Source of the DNA: Geosporobacter ferrireducens
GTDB taxonomy: Bacteria; Bacillota; Clostridia; Peptostreptococcales; Thermotaleaceae
Length of the DNA: 64,000 bases
Reading direction: 5' to 3'
NCBI RefSeq assembly: GCF_001750685.1
Contig: NZ_CP017269.1
Span: forward strand, 1,116,001-1,180,000
Shown: in pieces, positions 45,419 through 54,002 of the stretch
How positions within the stretch are numbered: position 1 is the stretch's first letter
Layout: every line of letters starts with the position of its first letter
Position numbers and translations under genes: made by a program
Notes under the pieces: generated by a model
The model's input: the letters and a program-made list of their open reading frames with translations, nothing else
What the model was told of the DNA's origin: nothing
Databases searched by the model: none

Positions 45419-45907
45419 CTATTTTTTCTTCGTGATTACCATTTCACAGCAGTCCTGTCCCTTGCTAAGCAGTTGTTTAAACTCAAGATCCAAATGAGGG
45501 AAACATTCAATCATACCGTAATCCCCAAAGCTTGCTAATTCACACAGCTTTGCTACTTCCTCCGGACTACATCCCAGCTTCTTCCAAGCTTCCACCAATG
45601 CACAATACCTAAATTTAATCACACTTTCATTTTCATCCAGTTTTACCGGCTCCATGGCAAAGGCTTCTCTCGGATGACCTGATAGGATGGCATTCGCAAA
45701 ATCCAAGGCGGTTTTTGCTTCTCCAATAGCGATCCCCTTCATATTTCCAAATTCCTTAATTGCTTTCTCCGCGATCTTATCTACATCCGCATTTTCTTCC
45801 TTCGCATATTTCAGCAGCAGATAAAACCATCTTGCCCGATCCTCAATAGCAGCTCTAAAAGCATCTGTTAACTCTTGTTGTGAGTATATTTTATCACACA
45901 TTGTCAT
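45419..45907 (-). CDS. ATC hydrolase-family protein (L-2-amino-thiazoline-4-carboxylate hydrolase type)
   Basis: 162 aa; AGGAGG fits the ATG at 45901 or 45907. The family's typical C-terminal half is present: FRYCALVEAWKKLGCSPEEVAKLCE, then SFGDYGMIECFPHLDLEF and GQDCCEMVI. The named enzyme opens a thiazoline ring on the way to cysteine, but most relatives are uncharacterised. Only 22 bases separate it from livF, so it is probably the last gene of the liv operon and may act on an imported amino acid or derivative (inference). Confidence 0.78.
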   Translation of the reverse strand: MTMCDKIYSQQELTDAFRAAIEDRARWFYLLLKYAKEENADVDKIAEKAIKEFGNMKGIAIGEAKTALDFANAILSGHPREAFAMEPVKLDENESVIKFRYCALVEAWKKLGCSPEEVAKLCELASFGDYGMIECFPHLDLEFKQLLSKGQDCCEMVITKKK

Positions 45908-45928
45908 TGTCCTCCTTTAAGTTTCTGT

Positions 45929-46633
45929 TTATTCGCCTAAATAGGCCTTTTTCACTGCATCACTCTCTAATAATGTTTTTGCTTCATCTGCTAAAACAAT
46001 TTTACCTGTTTCCAGAACATAACACCGATGGGCAATCATTAAGGCCATTCTCGCATTTTGCTCAATCAACAGAATTGTTGTTCCCTGCTCGTTTATTTCC
46101 TTAATCAATTGAAAGATTGTCTCTACCAGCAAAGGAGCCAGTCCCAAGGAGGGTTCATCCAACAGCAGCAGTCTAGGCTTACTCATTAACGCTCTTCCAA
46201 TGGCAAGCATCTGCTGTTCCCCACCGCTTAATGTTCCTGCTGTCTGCTGTTTTCTCTCATATAATCTGGGAAATAAGGCATAAATCCTTTCAAAGGATTC
46301 GTCAAGTTCAGCTTTATCATTTCGTGTAAAAGCACCCATCTCCAAATTTTCAAGGACTGTCATCCTGGGAAAAACCTGCCTGCCTTCCGGTGACAGAGAA
46401 ATTCCTAGCTTTACGATTTCTGAAGCAGATTTGTTGGTGATCTCCTTCCCTTGAAAAGTGATTTCCCCTGTCCTTGGCTTCATCAACCCCGCAATGGCTT
46501 TTAGTATTGTCGTTTTTCCTGCACCATTGCTGCCAATCAGGCTTACGATTTCTTTTTCCTTTATTTCCAGGGAAATCCCTTTTAGTGCTTGGATATTTCC
46601 ATAGAAGGCTTGAACATTGGACAAAGCCAGCAT
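45929..46633 (-). CDS. livF: Branched-chain amino acid ABC transporter ATPase LivF
   Basis: 234 aa, the normal LivF length. Walker A GSNGAGKTT, signature LSGGEQQMLAIGRAL, Walker B LLLLDEPSLGL, plus the family's YGNIQALKG start. It powers the importer at the inner membrane face with LivG. It follows livG by four bases. Confidence 0.94.
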   Translation of the reverse strand: MLALSNVQAFYGNIQALKGISLEIKEKEIVSLIGSNGAGKTTILKAIAGLMKPRTGEITFQGKEITNKSASEIVKLGISLSPEGRQVFPRMTVLENLEMGAFTRNDKAELDESFERIYALFPRLYERKQQTAGTLSGGEQQMLAIGRALMSKPRLLLLDEPSLGLAPLLVETIFQLIKEINEQGTTILLIEQNARMALMIAHRCYVLETGKIVLADEAKTLLESDAVKKAYLGE

Positions 46634-46637
46634 AATC

Positions 46638-47399
46638 TTACGCCCCCTTTCCCAAATAGGCTTCTATTACATTTCTATTGGTGCGAATCTCCAGGGGTGT
46701 TCCCTCTGCAATCTTTGCTCCATGATCCAGCACATAAATTCTATCAGAAATATTCATCACAAGCTTCATGTCATGTTCAATCAACAATACAGTAACACCC
46801 GTATTTCTTATTTGGCTGATATATCCATTCAGATCACAGGTTTCTTGTGGGTTCATTCCTGCAGCTGGCTCATCCAGCAGCAGGAGCTTTGGTTCGGAAG
46901 CCAGTGCTCTAATAATTTCAAGTCTTCGCTGTTCTCCATAGGAAAGGTTTTTTGCATCCTCGTCATATTTTTCTTCTAACCCTACCGCCGTCAACAGTTC
47001 TATTGCTTTTTCCCTGCTTCTCTTTTCTTCTTTTTGAAAAGCTTTTGTACGTAATATGCTGGCGAGGATGCCATTCTTTGTTTTTGAATGCATGCCAAGC
47101 ATCACATTTTCAAGAACACTCATGTTCGGAAAAAGTCTTATATTCTGGAAAGTTCTAGCCATTCCAAGTGTCGTTACCTTCTCCGGAGACTGCCCGTCAA
47201 TTTGAATTCCGTCGAAGTGGATACTCCCGGAAGTAGGAGAATATAAGCCTGTCAATATGTTAAAAAAAGTCGTTTTTCCTGCACCATTTGGGCCAATTAA
47301 GCTGACAATCTCACCTTCTCTTACATATAAGTCCACATTATCTACTGCTTTTAGACCCCCAAACTGCTTGCTGATATTCTTTACCTCTAAAAGAATCAT
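46638..47399 (-). CDS. livG: Branched-chain amino acid ABC transporter ATPase LivG
   Basis: 253 aa. GGAGGGG sets the ATG at 47399; it lies inside the 3' end of livM. Walker A GPNGAGKTT, signature LSYGEQRRLEIIRAL, Walker B LLLLDEPAAGMN, and the LivG-type C-terminal RNRNVIEAYLG-like end (here TNRNVIEAYLGKGA). Second ATPase of the Liv importer. Confidence 0.94.
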   Translation of the reverse strand: MILLEVKNISKQFGGLKAVDNVDLYVREGEIVSLIGPNGAGKTTFFNILTGLYSPTSGSIHFDGIQIDGQSPEKVTTLGMARTFQNIRLFPNMSVLENVMLGMHSKTKNGILASILRTKAFQKEEKRSREKAIELLTAVGLEEKYDEDAKNLSYGEQRRLEIIRALASEPKLLLLDEPAAGMNPQETCDLNGYISQIRNTGVTVLLIEHDMKLVMNISDRIYVLDHGAKIAEGTPLEIRTNRNVIEAYLGKGA

Positions 47400-48363
47400 T
47401 TTGAATTTCCCCTCCTTTCCTTTGAGTGAATCGTACACCTCCCAGAATGCCTTGCGGTCTGATCAACATCATCAAAATCAAGATGAGACCATAGATAACC
47501 ATACGATAATCTTGTAATGACCGCAATAGTTCCGGAGCGGTCACTAAAATAGCCGCACCTAGGATCGTCCCTGGAATGCTGCCCATTCCGCCAAGGATGA
47601 CAATACTTAGAATCTGTATGGATTCATCAAAAGTAAAGCTTTGAGGATCAATATAGCTTACATAGTGGGCATAAAAACTCCCAGCAACGCCTGCCAAGAA
47701 TGCACCCATCGAAAATGCCAAAATCTTATAGTTTGTTGTATATATACCCATATATTGCGCGGCCAGCTCATCTTCTCGAATCGCCATAAAGGCCCTGCCA
47801 ACTCTAGAGTTTACGATTCTTGAAATCAGTAAAACCGTAATCATTGCCAGTATGCAAATCACATAATAATATCCTAAATTGCTTTGCAATTCATATCCAA
47901 ATATGCTAATGGCAGGGATCCCTGGAATTCCCATCGGTCCTCTGGTTAACTGCATCCAGTTCAAAGCTGTGATTCTAATGATCTCCCCAAAGCCTAAAGT
48001 TACAATAGCCAGGTATGCCCCTTGCAATTTTAGCGTAGGGATTCCTAATAAGAACCCTAAGAATGCAGCCATAAGGCCACTTAATGGTGCAGTGATACCA
48101 AATCCCATTCCATAACGGGTACTTAAAATAGCTGATGTATATGCCCCAATGCCATAAAAAGCTGCATGTCCCAGAGATAACTGTCCGGTAAATCCTGTAA
48201 TGAGATTTAAACTAAGGCCCAGAATTATATAAATGCCAACCATTATAAGCATTCTTAAGACAAAATTGCTTAGTCCTAAAAAAGGAAGAACGAAGAAAAC
48301 CAGACTTATCAAAAAGATTAAAAGAATCCACAGAATGTTTTTGTTTTTGAGATATTCAATCAT
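47338..48363 (-). CDS. livM: Branched-chain amino acid ABC transporter permease LivM
   Basis: 341 aa, about nine membrane segments, with the LivM signatures GQLSLGHAAFYGIGAYTSA, MAIREDELAAQYMGI and VILGGMGSIPGTILGAAIL. The last ~20 residues (after VRFTQRKG) run into the livG gene; the 62-base overlap is unusually long, so translational coupling is likely. Forms the membrane channel with LivH. Confidence 0.93.
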   Translation of the reverse strand: MIEYLKNKNILWILLIFLISLVFFVLPFLGLSNFVLRMLIMVGIYIILGLSLNLITGFTGQLSLGHAAFYGIGAYTSAILSTRYGMGFGITAPLSGLMAAFLGFLLGIPTLKLQGAYLAIVTLGFGEIIRITALNWMQLTRGPMGIPGIPAISIFGYELQSNLGYYYVICILAMITVLLISRIVNSRVGRAFMAIREDELAAQYMGIYTTNYKILAFSMGAFLAGVAGSFYAHYVSYIDPQSFTFDESIQILSIVILGGMGSIPGTILGAAILVTAPELLRSLQDYRMVIYGLILILMMLIRPQGILGGVRFTQRKGGEIQNDSFRGKEYQQAVWGSKSSR

Positions 48364-48373
48364 GGAAAATCAC

Positions 48374-49252
48374 CTACACTTTCTTCTGAACCTGTCTTCC
48401 TAGCAGTCCTGTGGGTTTTACCATCAGCACGGCAATGAGAATTGCAAATGCGATGGCATCACGATAGCCTCCATGAATATATCCTGCAGACAGCGTCTCG
48501 ATGACCCCGATCAACAATCCGCCAATCACTGCACCAGGAAGTACCCCGATACCGCCTAATACAGCAGCTGCAAATGCCTTTAACCCTGTCATAAATCCCA
48601 TCATAGGGTCTACCGTCTGATAATACATGCCAATCATAATCCCTGCCACGGCAGCCAGAGCCGCACCTAAAAAAAATGTAAATGAAATTACCTGATCTAC
48701 ATGGATTCCCATCAGTTTTGCAGCTTCCATATTCTGCGCAGTCGCCCGCATGGCTTTTCCCATTTTGGTTTTTTGAATAATCACCGTTAGGGTGGCCATC
48801 AATATAAAACAGACGGCCATAATCAATAGTTGAAAATAAGATATCTTGACTCCCATTATATTTGTCGTTCCAAGATTTAAAACCATGGGAAAGTTTTTGG
48901 TTTCAGACCCCCACAGCAACATCACCATGTTTTGCAGAAATATAGAGACTCCAATGGTACTAATTAAGCTTGTAACCTTTGGTGCATTTTTTATCCTTAA
49001 TGGGTATAAGCATATTTTATCAATCAGTATACCCAACACCCCTGTTATTACTAAGCTCAAAAGGAATGCCATAAAAAAATTGATTTTAAATGCTGTAATC
49101 AACATCATACATATAAAAGCGCCAAACATATATACTGCTCCGTGAGAAAAGTTCACGAGTTCCAAAATACCAAATACCATTGTATAACCAATAGCAGTTA
49201 ATGCATATGCACTTCCAAGGGTAATGCCATTAATCATTTGCTGTAGTAGCAT
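48374..49252 (-). CDS. livH: Branched-chain amino acid ABC transporter permease LivH
   Basis: 292 aa, eight or so membrane segments. LivH features: INGITLGSAYALTAIGYTMV at the start, ELVNFSHGAVYMFGA, the coupling EAA-like loop RATAQNMEAAKLMGI and AVLGGIGVLPGAVIGG. It lies 10 bases before livM. Preceded by a hairpin after livJ that has no U-tract. Confidence 0.94.
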   Translation of the reverse strand: MLLQQMINGITLGSAYALTAIGYTMVFGILELVNFSHGAVYMFGAFICMMLITAFKINFFMAFLLSLVITGVLGILIDKICLYPLRIKNAPKVTSLISTIGVSIFLQNMVMLLWGSETKNFPMVLNLGTTNIMGVKISYFQLLIMAVCFILMATLTVIIQKTKMGKAMRATAQNMEAAKLMGIHVDQVISFTFFLGAALAAVAGIMIGMYYQTVDPMMGFMTGLKAFAAAVLGGIGVLPGAVIGGLLIGVIETLSAGYIHGGYRDAIAFAILIAVLMVKPTGLLGRQVQKKV

Positions 49253-49285
49253 TTTCTCACTCCCATTTGAATGAAGTTGAATGAA

Positions 49286-49313
49286 GGTTTATCCCCTTTT
49301 CAGCGGATAAACC
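49286..49313 (-). repeat. Intercistronic hairpin between livJ and livH
   Basis: Nine-bp perfect stem GGTTTATCC/GGATAAACC; no U-tract follows. It probably stabilises the livJ transcript or partly stops readthrough. Confidence 0.65.
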
Positions 49314-49323
49314 CTTTCTTCAT

Positions 49324-50481
49324 CTATTCAACAATCGTAAACTTGCCATCCTTTATTTGAAGTACTTTCAGACTTTTCACAACATCTCTATTCTCATTAA
49401 AGGTAGTATTTCCCGTTACACCCGGATAATCTTTCATTTCCGCCAAGGCATCACGGATTGCAGTTCTATCTGTCCCTGCTGTTTTAATCGCTTCGATCAT
49501 CATTCCCATGGTATCATAAGCAACTGCTGCAAATTGATCCGGATCCGCATTATAACCAGCCTTAAAGTTTGCTATAAAATCCTGAACCAATGGATTGGTA
49601 TCTCCGGGGAAGAAGTTCGTAGATAAGTATAAGCCTTCTACTGCATCACCAGCTAATTTAATTAACTCTTCATTATAGAGAGAACTCAAACCTGCCATAG
49701 GGATATCATATCCTAGCTGCTTCATCTGCTGTGCAATCATCCCTGTTTCTGAATAAAAAGCTGCTAAAAATAATACATCCGGCTTCTTTTCATTGATTTT
49801 AGTCAGCGTTGGTGTAAAGTCTTTTGTTTGGCCACCGATGAAAGTTTCCTCTGCTACGATTTCAGCACCCAACTCCTTCGCCGCACTGGTAAAGTTATCC
49901 TTTGCTGTAATCCCCCAGTCATTATTAATGTAGATCACTGCAATTTTCTTGCCCTGCATGCCATTGACTACCATATCTGCTACAATAGGGCCTTCAATCG
50001 CTTGTGTATTAATATTTCTGAACATATACGTTCCCTGTTTTGTAAAATCAGGATGTGATGCTGTCGGGGAGAATTCTACCAATCCTGCCTTTTGATAAAT
50101 AGGAGCTGTTGCTAAACTGGCTGTACTTGAAAAGTGGCCAATAACCCCTACTACATTTTTATCTTCCACAAGGCGTTGTGCAACATTTGCAGCTTCTTTC
50201 GGATCGTTTTTATCGTCCATCAGAAGAATTTTTACTTCTTTTCCATCAATTCCACCATTTTCATTGATTTCTTTTACCTTTAATGCGGTTCCTTTTCTAA
50301 AAGCTTCACCATACTGTGCATAATCACCTGATAAGGGGCCTGTAACTGCAATGGTGATGCTCTCTTTCGCTGCATCCTTCTCCCCACCGGAAGTATTGCT
50401 TGGTTGGGAACAGGCCGCCAGTACCAGCGACATGATTAATATGAGTGTAACGAAAATAATGGACTTACGGGTTTTCTTCAT
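49324..50481 (-). CDS. livJ: Branched-chain amino acid ABC transporter binding lipoprotein LivJ
   Basis: 385 aa. Signal peptide ends in a lipobox (LVLAAC, Cys about residue 24). The mature part has the Leu/Ile/Val-binding-protein fold (IAVTGPLSGDYAQYGEAF, EFSPTASHPDFTKQGTYMF). It binds the amino acid outside the cell and feeds LivHMGF. Its identity as branched-chain rather than another amino acid is by family only. First gene of the operon. Confidence 0.93.
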   Translation of the reverse strand: MKKTRKSIIFVTLILIMSLVLAACSQPSNTSGGEKDAAKESITIAVTGPLSGDYAQYGEAFRKGTALKVKEINENGGIDGKEVKILLMDDKNDPKEAANVAQRLVEDKNVVGVIGHFSSTASLATAPIYQKAGLVEFSPTASHPDFTKQGTYMFRNINTQAIEGPIVADMVVNGMQGKKIAVIYINNDWGITAKDNFTSAAKELGAEIVAEETFIGGQTKDFTPTLTKINEKKPDVLFLAAFYSETGMIAQQMKQLGYDIPMAGLSSLYNEELIKLAGDAVEGLYLSTNFFPGDTNPLVQDFIANFKAGYNADPDQFAAVAYDTMGMMIEAIKTAGTDRTAIRDALAEMKDYPGVTGNTTFNENRDVVKSLKVLQIKDGKFTIVE

Positions 50482-50651
50482 GACTTCATCCTCCTAATTT
50501 TATTTTGCCGTTTCATTAATTTATACTATTCCAATCGGAAATAATGGTTTTATTTTATCAGCGAAAAATGATTCAGTCAACTATAAATTTTTGTTATTGA
50601 AATCTTTTAATGGATAGAGGATGTAGCAAATAGAAAATTATATCTTATCCT

Positions 50652-51161
50652 CTAATGCTTTTTCATAAATACATCTCCGCCTTGCGGTGCATCCGTATTC
50701 GCTAAATAGTTATTTGCCATAGTAGATAGACCTACATGAGCAACCAATCCAACAGTCAGGATTCCAGTAATGAATATCATTCTTTCCTTCTTATTGAGTG
50801 CATAGCCGTTCTTAATGGTATAACTGATAAAGGATATCACGATTCCCAGCGGAATAAGATAGGACACATAAACAGGACTTTCTTTAAAGTGAGAGATTCC
50901 TCCACTGATCATACCGATCCCGATTGCCAAAGTAAGAGAAACTATAATCAGGCGTATTACTTTCCCTAATGATGCTTCTTTCTTGTCGATGATAAACTCA
51001 TTAATATAAGATCCCGAACTGAATAGTATCAATCCAGTTGACAGTATAATGGAATACCGGACATAATTAAAAGGCATCAGTACGATACCGCTTGAAACCA
51101 TACCAATCCCTAAAAAATAAATAACATAAATGATATACATCGGAATTAACTTTTTGAGCAT
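50652..51161 (-). CDS. Hypothetical membrane protein, 169 aa
   Basis: Five hydrophobic segments of about 20 residues (starting about 8, 32, 68, 95 and 127) and short charged loops; a cytoplasmic-looking KKEASLGKV loop lies in the middle. AGGAGG lies before the ATG. No family recognised. It follows the candidate structured RNA region in the upstream gap. Confidence 0.65.
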   Translation of the reverse strand: MLKKLIPMYIIYVIYFLGIGMVSSGIVLMPFNYVRYSIILSTGLILFSSGSYINEFIIDKKEASLGKVIRLIIVSLTLAIGIGMISGGISHFKESPVYVSYLIPLGIVISFISYTIKNGYALNKKERMIFITGILTVGLVAHVGLSTMANNYLANTDAPQGGDVFMKKH

Positions 51162-51282
51162 GTATTTTTCCTCCTAGTTTTTATACTATACCGTCTACTG
51201 TTGTATCCTATAATTTAAATTACTTGTATTGGAACAGTCTCTACTTCTTATTCTATGTTGTGTCCTCCTTTCAAAGCGGCTA

Positions 51283-51450
51283 AATAATTCTTGTACATAG
51301 GTGTATGACTGAGAAATCTAAGATTCAGCGGAACGATGAGGGCACCGTTCACTACGTAAGTCTAATATGGGGATATAGGGATCGACGCCCTCGTCGTTCC
51401 AAATATAAATCAGGATCCTCAATCACACATCTATATGCACTAGCAAAACC
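51283..51450 (+). ncRNA. Candidate structured RNA (long imperfect hairpin)
   Basis: The arms 51330-51343 and 51387-51400 are near-perfect complements (GGAACGA[T/C]GAGGGC), and pairing continues outward with mismatches for about 50 more bases each side. A 43-base apical region (51344-51386, ACCGTTCACTACG ... GGATATAGGGATCG) is unpaired. It overlaps no gene. It reminds me of the raiA-motif class of Firmicutes RNAs, but I cannot confirm this, and strand is not certain. Confidence 0.45.
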
Positions 51451-51675
51451 TATGCCAAAATATATTTTTTCTTGATTTTATATTTCATTGCTGTAAATCT
51501 CTCTGTTTCTGCCATAGTAGAGTAGTACTATATGGATTTCTGTTTTATTTCATACGATTCATATTAAATACTGTAGATCCAAATAGGCATTTGCCACATT
51601 GATTGTAGGATTTCCTACAGTTATCCGATCCAGCTTTATTTCTCCGCTACATATAAATCTCTAAACTGCTGTTAA

Positions 51676-51731
51676 AGAAAAAAAACGGCACATAGGAAAT
51701 GACTCAAGAAAGGTCACATTTCCATGTACCG
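51676..51731 (-). terminator. Terminator of the LDCC protein / ATPase-remnant unit
   Basis: On the minus strand an imperfect 17-bp stem (CGGTACATGGAAATG) is followed by eight T residues. Confidence 0.75.
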
Positions 51732-51783
51732 ATTTTTAGAAGGCAAAACTTTGTACGAACTATATTAGAAGATAAAATGAAAA

Positions 51784-51966
51784 TTATAATGAATATAGAG
51801 ATAGTAAGACCCTATAAAAAGCTAGAGTATAAGGTGGTAATGAACCCAATGTTACTAAAACATCCATATTAGGATTCTTGTTCTTTAATGCTTTAAAACA
51901 TTCCTTATGAACATGCAATCCTGTCCCGAATACAATTGGAAATCTCGTAAGAAAATTTTTCTTCAT
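51784..51966 (-). pseudogene. Fragment of a P-type heavy-metal ATPase
   Basis: 60 codons that resemble the membrane-domain segment of metal P1B-type ATPases (GLHVHKECFKALKNKN, then NPNMDVLVTLGSLPPYTLAF; compare NMDVLVALG in the family). No phosphorylation motif DKTGT, CPC channel or N-domain follows; the frame ends after ~60 residues. It begins 10 bases after the LDCC gene and shares its terminator. I read it as a decayed remnant. Confidence 0.6.
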
Positions 51967-51976
51967 TCTTAAAAGA

Positions 51977-52105
51977 TTATTGTTTGCTAGGTTTTGACTG
52001 ACTACTCTTTTGATTTACATTACAGCAATCTAATCTTTTGCTACCAAAGTTTTTCTGGTTTACCTCCTCCAGCTTTTTGAGAAAGTTCTTAAACCATTTT
52101 TTCAT
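51977..52105 (-). CDS. LDCC-motif putative metal-binding protein, 42 aa
   Basis: A short frame with an AAAGGAGG ribosome site, in the usual spacing from the ATG. The product begins MKKWFKNFLKKLEEVNQKNFG and contains KRLDCCNVNQK, then a Lys/Ser tail. This is the pattern of the small LDCC-motif putative metal-binding proteins that occur near metal-resistance genes. The Cys-Cys pair is the likely thiol ligand. It lies downstream of a sigma-54-type site (52272-52287) and just upstream of the metal-ATPase remnant. Function unproven. Confidence 0.7.
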   Translation of the reverse strand: MKKWFKNFLKKLEEVNQKNFGSKRLDCCNVNQKSSQSKPSKQ

Positions 52106-52253
52106 TTTAGTCCCTCCTTTGTGATATTCACTTTTCTATTTGTTATTTTATATTCGCAGTAAGGACAAATATCGTCAATACAACAACCATATATAGATAA
52201 CTAGATGATCCCATGATCCTTTTTGGCCTCTCGCTCAGAATCATTCTCCTTTT

Positions 52254-52280
52254 GGTATTGCATATCTACAATGCAATACC
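52254..52280. repeat. Inverted repeat overlapping the sigma-54 -12 element
   Basis: GGTATTGCAT-ATCTACA-ATGCAATACC, 10-bp perfect arms. It includes the -12 box of the sigma-54-type site and the likely transcript start. Confidence 0.6.
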
Positions 52281-52287
52281 TGCGCCA
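52272..52287 (-). promoter_or_regulatory. Sigma-54-type promoter upstream of the LDCC gene
   Basis: Minus strand TGGCGCAGGTATTGCA: GG (52285-52286) and GC (52273-52274) separated by exactly 10 bases. Leader of about 155 bases to the LDCC start. Two positions differ from the TGGCACG consensus. Confidence 0.5.
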
Positions 52288-52526
52288 AAATCATTTTGAT
52301 CCAGATTTTTTCATATTATCTGCCTGTTAGCCCATAAAATCGCAACGCGAAGCAACCGAATGAATTTCTTTCTCATATATTCAAATGCGTTATTGAGATT
52401 CTATTTTCTTTATTCGTCCCCAATCCCACATCCATTGTGCCATATGCTGCATTTGTTTGATTGTCCTCCGATATCCTTCATTTAGCAAACAACCGCTCTA
52501 TATTTAAAGACTTCCACATAAAAAGA

Positions 52527-52549
52527 AGCTAGTGAAAAGCTCACTAGCT
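52527..52549 (-). terminator. Terminator of the histidine kinase / NtrC-family operon
   Basis: Nine-bp perfect stem AGCTAGTGA/TCACTAGCT; minus strand continues TTCTTTTTATG. Confidence 0.7.
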
Positions 52550-52655
52550 ACATATACATATTTTAAAATGAAGACCTTTAAAACATTATCACTTCATAAT
52601 ATAAGCAGAAATTATATCGAACTTTATTCTAAACAAACCTCTAAAGCAAATAAGT

Positions 52656-54002
52656 TTATTTAATTCCATGCTTCTCCATTCTATATATTAGGGTATGCCT
52701 TGTTATTCCCAACAGTTTTGCTGCTTGTGTTTGATTATGATCTGTTCGTTCAAGTGCCTGTTCAATAAAACTTTTCTCAAGCTGTTCTAGCTGAATTCCC
52801 TCTTCAGGCAGTATAAAATCTTTCACTTCACTATTCTGAAATATTATTTCTTTAGGTAATACTTCTTTTACAACCTGTTCTCCTTGATTCAGAATAACAA
52901 TTCTTTCAATCACATTCTCAAGTTCTCTAATATTTCCTTGCCATGGATAATTTACTAAGATATCTATAGCCTCTTGATCAAAGCGAATCTTGCTTCTCCC
53001 CATTTCTTTGCAAAGTTTTTCTGCAAAATAATCAATCAGCGGCGGTATATCTACCTTCCGCTCACGTAAAGGCGGCAGTTCGATAGGTATAACATTCAGC
53101 CGATAGAATAAATCCTCCCGAAAAGTTCCCTGTGCTACCATTTCTTTTAAATCCCTATTTGTTGCAGCAATCACCCGTACGTCTGCCTTTATGGTTTCTA
53201 CTCCGCCAACCCGCTCAAATTCCTTCTCCTGTAATACACGAAGAAGTTTTACTTGTACAGCTGGTGTAAGCTCCCCTACCTCATCTAGGAAAATTGTACC
53301 TCCCTCCGCCCTTTCAAACCTCCCCGGCTTTCTTGCAATCGCACCGGTAAAAGCTCCTTTTTCATGTCCAAAAAGTTCGCTCTCTAATAATCCTTCAGGC
53401 AGTGCTCCACAGTTTACTTTTATATATGGCTTGTCCTTTCGATTACTATTGTGATGGATTGCATTGGCAATGAGCTCCTTTCCCGTCCCACTTTCACCGG
53501 TAATCAGTACCGTTGCATTGCTAACAGCCACCCGATTTACGATCTCCAGTACAGCCTTTATTTTATCACTGGTACCTATAATGCTTTTTCCAGTACTTCG
53601 CTGCAGCTCCTCTGTTAAAAATTCTATCTGCTGCTGCATATTCCCAATATTAAGGGCTTTTTCAATAATTATTTTTAATTCGTCAATATCGAATGGTTTC
53701 GATAGATAATCTAATGCTCCCAGTTTCATTGCTTCAATGGCACTCTCCATTGTTCCGTGGGCAGTTAGCATGATGATCGGTATCTTATCATTGATTTTTC
53801 TTATTTCTCTTAATGCTTCCATGCCATCCATCTTTGGCATGCGTAAATCTAATAAGATTAAATCCGGTTCTTCAGCTTGTACAGTCTTAACTGCTTCTTC
53901 TCCATCCGAAGCAGTAATCAGTCGATATCTCTCATCTTTTAGTGCTTTTTTCATCGCCCAAATCATATTTTTTTCATCATCAGCGATTAGTATTTTCTTC
54001 AT
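52656..54002 (-). CDS. Sigma-54-dependent response regulator, NtrC family
   Basis: 448 aa. Residues 1-~120 receiver (ILIADDEKN, phospho-Asp in LILLDLRMP, Lys in DYLSKPF). About 140-370 is an AAA+ domain with Walker A GESGTGKE, the GAFTGA loop that contacts sigma-54 (FGHEKGAFTGAIARKPG) and Walker B GGTIFLDEVG. About 405-448 is a Fis-type HTH (NQTQAAKLLGITRHTLIYRM). It activates sigma-54 promoters when phosphorylated. Three such sites lie within 10 kb, in front of metal-type genes. Overlaps its kinase gene by 23 bases. Confidence 0.95.
   Translation of the reverse strand: MKKILIADDEKNMIWAMKKALKDERYRLITASDGEEAVKTVQAEEPDLILLDLRMPKMDGMEALREIRKINDKIPIIMLTAHGTMESAIEAMKLGALDYLSKPFDIDELKIIIEKALNIGNMQQQIEFLTEELQRSTGKSIIGTSDKIKAVLEIVNRVAVSNATVLITGESGTGKELIANAIHHNSNRKDKPYIKVNCGALPEGLLESELFGHEKGAFTGAIARKPGRFERAEGGTIFLDEVGELTPAVQVKLLRVLQEKEFERVGGVETIKADVRVIAATNRDLKEMVAQGTFREDLFYRLNVIPIELPPLRERKVDIPPLIDYFAEKLCKEMGRSKIRFDQEAIDILVNYPWQGNIRELENVIERIVILNQGEQVVKEVLPKEIIFQNSEVKDFILPEEGIQLEQLEKSFIEQALERTDHNQTQAAKLLGITRHTLIYRMEKHGIK

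Larger units (their letters stand above)
52106..52655. other. Intergenic region, about 550 bp
   Basis: Holds a sigma-54-type promoter (52272-52287), a palindrome (52254-52280) and the terminator of the NtrC-family gene (52527-52549). The part at 52300-52500, which may hold activator sites, shows no clear gene. Confidence 0.6.
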
